Below are positions 58,606 through 64,000 of a stretch of DNA of 64,000 nucleotides, one piece after another. Location of the stretch: the NCBI GenBank assembly GCA_949987705.1, contig OX465285.1:92389975-92453974 (forward strand). The letters run 5' to 3'. The notes under the pieces were generated by a model. The model did not search any database, had not been told where the DNA came from, and saw nothing but the letters and a program-made list of their open reading frames with translations. Made by a program: the position numbers and the translations under genes. Source of the DNA: Thereva unica (taxonomy: Eukaryota > Arthropoda > Insecta > Diptera > Therevidae). Position 1 is the stretch's first letter; every line of letters begins with the position of its first letter.

Positions 58606-58812
58606 TTAAAGTAGGCAATGCGGCACTTCAATCTGGGAACCAGCAGATGGCGCAATTGTGGCCAGAGTAATAGGTCGACATCACCTATTAATTACATGCT
58701 TTAATCACCAACAAATTAATAGCTGATAATGGCATGCAATCATTACCTATTACTTAACTCGTGGTACAACCATAGGTTCCCAAGCTAAAATGCCGCATTA
58801 CGTATTCATTAA
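58606..58812. mobile_element. TTAA-flanked MITE, complete-looking copy (about 200 bp)
   Basis: TTAA at 58606-58609 and at 58809-58812 bracket a 199-bp element with imperfect terminal inverted repeats of about 32 bp. The left end has AATGCGGCACTTCAATCTGG, then GAACC; the right end, inverted, has AATGCGGCATTTTAGCTTGG, then GAACC. Subterminal AGTAATAGGT words are also inverted. TTAA is the target of piggyBac-type transposases, but the ends do not begin with the CCC seen in many piggyBac elements, so the superfamily is uncertain. Confidence 0.65.
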
Positions 58813-58984
58813 GACGCTGGAAAAACCAGTGTAGAAGTCAGTAGCTGTTATTGCATTTAATTTTTAGATTAAAATGTTATGCTTATATTTTTGACTTAGT
58901 TCTAAGATTTTTTCAAATTCAGCTATTTTAGAAACATTTTTTAGCTAAAAGCTCCCGCGGGAGTCGGACAAAGCTCACTTAGCC

Positions 58985-59520
58985 CACCAAACATCAAATT
59001 TGGCGAATTCAGCTGTGCTGAATTGTAAACCCAATGTTGTAAGAAACTCGTATGATGTAAATTAGTGTCAGGTTGTCTTAAACAATAATATAAGCGTTCA
59101 AAAGAGCAATTCAGCAGCGCTGAATAGGACCAGAAAGCATAAAAGAATGCTCTCCAGGTTTCTTTTAAAAGCAAAAGTAATGCTGGTTACTAAAACGCTG
59201 AACAAAGTTGTGAAGTTTGAGCTATTTAGACGAAATAGAGATGTACTAATTGACATCAAAAGGGGTAAAAAGGAATGAAGACCTATGAATAACGCCACCA
59301 AAAAACTGGCTATCAAGATAGAAAGATTTGGGAGCGGATTGACCTATATTCTCGTGAAGATCTTAAAGTTTAATTTATTGAGAAGAAAAATAGTCAGAAA
59401 AACTCTCAATTAGCACACCACACGCCCAATTTTAAAGAATTCAAGTGCGCTGAATTTCGAGCCCAATGTGCAAATAAACTCTTTTGTGGCAAATTACTAT
59501 TAGGTTGTCTGAAATCCGAG
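58985..59520 (+). repeat. Palindrome-cored repeats, plus-strand copies
   Basis: GAATTCAGCTGTGCTGAATT (59003), AATTCAGCAGCGCTGAATAG (59107) and GAATTCAAGTGCGCTGAATT (59439) are three copies of the repeat found inverted at 20.8-21.24 kb. The first and third copies extend over about 65-85 bp, including CCCAATGT and TTAGGTTGTCT-like words. Translated, copy three reads EFKCAEFRAQCANKLFCGKL without stops. Copy one reads EFSCAEL, stop, TQCCKKLV. The intervening 59126-59404 sequence has lysine-rich open frames but nothing recognisable. Confidence 0.7.
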
Positions 59521-61739
59521 CCAGAAACTTCGTATTTTGTTTATTATAGGAAGAATCATTGAAACAAACGAACAGATCGGTGCTGCCTTCAAAATCTATG
59601 CTCCTATTAACGCAGATGATAGCTCAAATCCACTCTTACCCTCAATTGAAACCAAAAAAACTAAATAAATGAAACAGACCTTGCAATTACTAATAAAGTC
59701 TTTCATCCCCATCAAAGCGGCCAACCACAAAAGGACTTCACCATCCCCTCCACCCGTGCAGCTCCTTGCAACTACTCCCGTAGTCGTTGTCATCGCCGTA
59801 AGTTTTACCGCCTCTACTATGACCGTAAAATTATAATCCGCATCTGAGAGGCATCAGAATCGTGAATTACGACCGCTCAGATTAATTTGAATTTAAATTA
59901 CGTCTAGTCCCAATTTTCGAGGTTCCAGCTCCTTTTCCCAGCGGAGAGTTTAGGGGACACAACAAAACGGCGCTTGGAGAGACGACGCCCTTCACTCCGG
60001 TGTCAAGAACGACCGAGCACACCAGCACCAGAACAGCAGCAAACAGGATGGAGCTTAGGAGAGCGTATCCTGGCGAAAGGATCTGTCCTGGTGTGGTGCA
60101 CGGAGCATTCTCGTTGGCGAACACGACAGACGTTTTATTGCCAGGACGCGCGTTCATCCTGATAAACAAGGGAAATTCTCTTGTTGTTATAGTGTTGGCG
60201 TCCTTTAAGCGCTTTAACACGGGATAAATATTAAAAAGGAGAAAAACTCCTAGTTTTAATTTATTCGAGGAATTAACATAATCAGGTTTAGGAAGTTTTG
60301 TTTTGCGAGGCTTTATGTCTTCGCTAAAGTGTTGGAGAAACTTTTTTGGAATTTCGAATTTTTCCTTTTGTTTTTCGTCGTTTTTGGGGGGTGCAGAGGG
60401 GAAACGGCTCCGTCACAAACACTTGGGGTAAAACTGGCAGGATTCTCGTTTCCGGTATGAAAGGGATTACTAAGGAGGGTGGATTTGATGTGGAACCTAC
60501 ATTTTTTTTATGAGGTCTATTCAAATTATTATCAAAGAGATTCAACTAGACGATGACTACAACAGCTCCTCTCCTCTCTCTGCCCCTCTATCTCTCTATC
60601 AACGCAGAAGATCTAAGCTGTTGTAAATTTGAATTCTGATATGATTTAATTTAGTTAGTTTTAGTTGCGAAGACACAGCGATTACAGCAGATGACAATAT
60701 ATCCAAGAACAAAACTCTTTTGATCATCCTCTGTAGGTGTGTAGACTTTGATATTGCCTTGCCAAAGACTTTGAGCGGATTCAGCGTAGCAGCGTTATTA
60801 ATTGCATCTAGCTGAATGAATATGGAGTGGTATTATTATATCATGGTTGAATATTTTCGCGAAACAAAGCAGATTAGACTAATTGAAATCTGTTTCACCA
60901 CTTCAAACAGGCACACTTTAAGCGGGAATCATTGGGAATGGCGGCGTTGACTTTTTGATAGAATCCCATCATGAACTAATTAGTGGGTAACTTTATAAAA
61001 GGACGAATGGCATAATTGAAAGGATCAATGGTTTGATGTACGTCATTCTAGGTGGTGTCTTTTATAGTCATGGCAGTTAGGATTTATTGTATTGAGTGTA
61101 ATTCATCAGAATTATCCTATGAATATTGTGTAATTAATTTCAAGGCAACACCTGATTGTTAGTTATACTTTAAAGGAGCTGCAATTTAATTCCAACTGTG
61201 GTATGATTTCAATGATGTATGATGCAGCAAGCAAAAACTCATTATTATCTTAGATGTATGTCAGCGTTTGTTGAGCGTAGTGAGCACCCATGCCGGTGCA
61301 CTTCAGATTTGTAAGCCAAACTGGTCTAACTAGCTCACCAGAATGCCTAGAGATTTGTAGCTTAGAGTGGTCTACACTTGCTGATAAACGAGGTTGCGTT
61401 AAACAAGGAGACCTTGCTTCTACCTATTGGGAGATAATTACATAAAAAATGAAAGGCAGACTCATCTCCCTCGAGGTAAGGCCTACAGATGCAGGATTCG
61501 CCTTTCTGATCTGCCAGAGGTATTTATTTAGCGCGATGTGTGCGGTAATCAAGCCAACCTGGTGTCCTTCATACTTTTCTCCAATAATTCTCTGTCTGCA
61601 TTTCGAAATTGCAAAACAAATGAAGTAAAATAGGTGGGAGCCTCCTGGACTCAGGATGTTTCATTAAAGCCGATAATCAAGGATGTTGTAATCAAGCTAG
61701 TGGCTGCCACAATAGTCGTCCCCAATCAAACAAGCACAG
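59521..61739. other. Unannotated stretch with a G+C-richer patch at 59.9-60.2 kb
   Basis: At 59.88-60.23 kb both strands are open for 60-112 codons. The minus-strand frame contains a hydrophobic segment (ALLSSILFAAVLVLVCSVVL) that could be a membrane helix. No family or splice structure was recognised. The rest is featureless A+T-rich sequence. Confidence 0.35.
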
Positions 61740-62175
61740 TATCAGACACTGGCTTCTTTCTATGAATTTGACAATTCTACGGTCAGTAGCTTTGGTAGGT
61801 GTTTTGAAAAGAGCAGTAGGATTTGCTAAACGTTTATTCAGCCGATACATCTCCTTTGATATTCCATTCAGCTCTTCATATTGATGGTTAAGCTTATTCA
61901 GCACATTCCTTTAAGGCTTTTACACATTCTACATGTTTTAGTCTGTGTTGTTATTGATTTTTTGTAGTACATTACTGCTTGTTTCGATTATATCCTATCG
62001 GCACTGCCTTCCTTCTATGAATGTGACAAAGTCTGCCTTCAGTATCTTTGATAGGGTATTAAAATGAATAGCTATATTTGCTAATCGTTTATTCAGCGAT
62101 ACCTCCCCTTGAATTTCCTATTCAGTTTTTTGTATTGATTGTAAGGCTTATTAAGCACATTCAATAAGGGCTAAT
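61740..62175 (-). repeat. Direct duplication with 255-bp period, two diverged copies
   Basis: CTTCTATGAATNTGACAA-type sequence at 61756 recurs at 62011. Both copies then share GTTTATTCAGC and GATAC and CTTATTNAGCACATTC at the same spacing. On the minus strand copy 1 is open (NVLNKLNHQYEELN, EMYRLNKRLAN) and copy 2 gives NVLNKPYNQYKKLNRKFKGRYR before a stop (quoted in part). The peptide-level agreement suggests an ancestral coding repeat. No family was identified. Confidence 0.65.
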
Positions 62176-62322
62176 TCAAAAACAGTTCTTCGTTCTCCTT
62201 GTTTCGTTATTTTCAGTCCTTCTTTCGTCATAATTCATAGTTATTCTTAATTTTTCTTACCTATTTCGTATTACACTCAATACAGACACGTTAAAAGCCA
62301 TAGACATCAACCAAGTATATCT

Positions 62323-62711
62323 TTAAGGTCCGTTTATATCTACAGACATTGAGCGTGCCAGTAACGCGCGGCGCCAGGCACCGACAATCGCCGTTTATTC
62401 ACACCTAGCGTCCCATATAAGGCGATAGATACTAGTTGTATTTTTGTTGAAAATGTTCAAATAATTCTCAGTTCCGACGCTCTATTGATACTTCTCGGCA
62501 GACAGCCACAGACACGTACAGACATCAACCGTGCAGACAAAATATTCTTTCCGTGAATGCTGGCTGGATACGGCCCGTGTCTGTCCACATCTGCACTGCC
62601 GTATCACGGAGATGTTAATACGTTCATACACACGGTATAGAAGAATATTATTTTGTCTATCGCGGTGCGTGTCTGCCACACTCGATGTCGGTAGATATGA
62701 ACGGACCTTTA
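62323..62711. mobile_element. TTA-flanked MITE with 32-bp terminal inverted repeats (PIF/Harbinger-like)
   Basis: TTA at 62323-62325 and 62709-62711 flank a 383-bp element (62326-62708). The left end is AGGTCCGTTTATATCTACAG, then ACATTGAGCGTG. The right end inverted is AGGTCCGTTCATATCTACCG, then ACATCGAGTGTG. They match at 28 of 32 positions. Inner blocks (AGACAAAATATTCTT and AGACAAAATAATATTCTT) are also inverted, giving a foldback form. A three-base TTA/TAA target duplication is the hallmark of PIF/Harbinger elements. No transposase is encoded, so it must have moved using another element's enzyme. The 144-codon minus-strand frame across it is only a by-product. Confidence 0.8.
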
Positions 62712-64000
62712 CTAGTAATTTTTTCCGAAATATCAACCCAGATAATCTCTGAGAAAATCTAGAATCGAGGCTCGACAATGTTCGCAAAGCATTGCCAAAC
62801 TTAAAAATCTCATATTTTACAAGATTTAAGCGGGAGCCATATAGCACATGTCCTCCGTTCGTCCAAGTGGCAAACATACATATCGAAACACGGAAAGGCG
62901 GAGAAACTGAACTCAAAACACGTATAATATGTGGTCCATCCTTTAGGTTAACGAATTTTAAACATACCTCCGGTTGCGGGTAAAGCTAATCCTTGACCCT
63001 CGGTTATCCTCGATGATGTTACGGCTTTAATTGATATCTTTCATTCCTTTTGGAAATTGGTCGTGAATCTTGTCTATAAACAATAATTGGATGAATTTTT
63101 TTCTGAGGGCACCTGAAATTTCCAAATTTTCACGATTCCCTTTTTTTTAATTAGTTCAAAGGCGAACTTTTTTATCTTCCAAGTCCTGTTCTTAACAAGA
63201 TTTTAAAGGCGGCTCAAAATATTTTAAAATTGAATCAGAAGAAGAAGACAGTTAGTCCGGCATTGTAAAACTAAAACCATAAAAAAATAAAATATTACAT
63301 TCATGAAAAATAAAATGCTGTAAAACTAAATTTAAGTGCATATAAAAAAGGATTAGGAAAGGTCCTTTTAGTCAACTAAGGTACAATTTCAGCGAAATCA
63401 TCATCAGACACACCAGACCTAACTTTTGACTAATTCAACAAGAAACCCAGCAAACAAAATCTTCCATTTCATTTTTATTTTATTTTTGTTTGTTGTTGGG
63501 CTGAGATGGCCAGACAGACAGACAGAAAGAAAAAGAAAGAGAAAGAGCTAGATAGCAAAGAAAAAGATCCTTGAAGTCGTAAAAAATATTTCTTTTACCG
63601 TCTCCAGATTTTTCTTTCTGTTGGTTGGATATAATAAAGTCATAAAATTCCAAGAAAAGTGATGACCTACTGACTTTATCACCGCGATGTGTGCCTTTAT
63701 ATAAATAATTCATTCCCACAATTTTTAGTAAGACCACGAATAAAAATGCACGAGACGATAGAGCCAGAGAGCACAGAAAGAGAGTGTGGGTGGGTGGTAG
63801 AATAAACGAGTTTTGGAGCTTTTTGAGAGTTATGGAAACTACCGCAAAATTAAATAACTGCAATAAAGGAACGGTTTTTATGGGAATTGTAAAAATGCAT
63901 GGTTTATGATTATTACCATAAGACGACTACTATTCATGTTCCCAGCCCCAACCGCTACAGTACCCACAGCTAGGGCGATAGAGTAGTCATAACAGACAAT
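62712..64000. other. Unannotated A+T-rich end of window with a CAGA microsatellite
   Basis: CAGACAGACAGACAGAAAGA followed by AAAGAAAGAGAAAGAG-type repeats lies at 63511-63547. The minus-strand frame across it (63863-63480) is repeat-derived. No gene was recognised. Confidence 0.5.

Noticed and set aside
60000..60227. Small genes on both strands at 60 kb
   Set aside because: Mutually overlapping frames in a G+C-richer patch; no motif decides between them and there is no splice context.
62482..62916. 144-codon minus-strand frame
   Set aside because: Mostly inside the inverted-repeat MITE; the composition reflects that repeat and no protein motif is present.
63480..63863. 127-codon minus-strand frame
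   Set aside because: Crosses the CAGA/GAAA microsatellite; serine, leucine and phenylalanine enrichment is repeat-derived.

Overview
The window looks like transposon-dense eukaryotic DNA, most likely from an insect and probably a fly with a large genome. It is A+T-rich, full of homopolymer and microsatellite runs, and has no bacterial operon structure. Every coding stretch I can identify is a decayed retrotransposon relic of types common in dipteran genomes. I found no complete host gene, tRNA, rRNA or CRISPR array. The window is best read as intergenic or deep-intronic sequence. Family names below rest on motif recognition by eye, without database searches.

Layout. From 0 to 9.5 kb there is an inverted-repeat pair, a perfectly phased 21-bp minisatellite, a minus-strand RNase H fragment of a non-LTR element (about 1.65-2.34 kb), two RTE-type reverse transcriptase 3' fragments joined head to head at about 6.12 kb, and a minus-strand Ty3/gypsy gag-pol relic (7.74-9.11 kb) next to a non-LTR 3' end. 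From 12 to 18 kb there are a non-LTR 3' tail, an endonuclease fragment, a perfect 92-bp-arm hairpin, a hAT-like terminus, a minus-strand RNase H plus zinc-knuckle fragment and a tRNA-like SINE head. From 19 to 27 kb there are a palindrome-cored repeat cluster, a four-unit 120-bp satellite and two unidentified reading frames.

From 30 to 47 kb there are several short LTR-like ends, each carrying an 18-bp site complementary to the 3' end of tRNA-Leu(AAG) and none followed by gag or pol. This stretch also holds two non-LTR 3' ends and the best preserved non-LTR RNase H region (42.8-44.2 kb, plus strand). From 48 to 64 kb there are duplicated noncoding blocks, a second endonuclease fragment, a TTAA-flanked MITE family, a second set of the palindrome-cored repeats, a 255-bp direct duplication and a TTA-flanked MITE with 32-bp terminal inverted repeats.

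The relics do not form a working pathway. The most unusual items are the repeated tRNA-Leu primer sites, the 187-bp near-perfect palindrome, and the short repeat whose copies still align as peptide.
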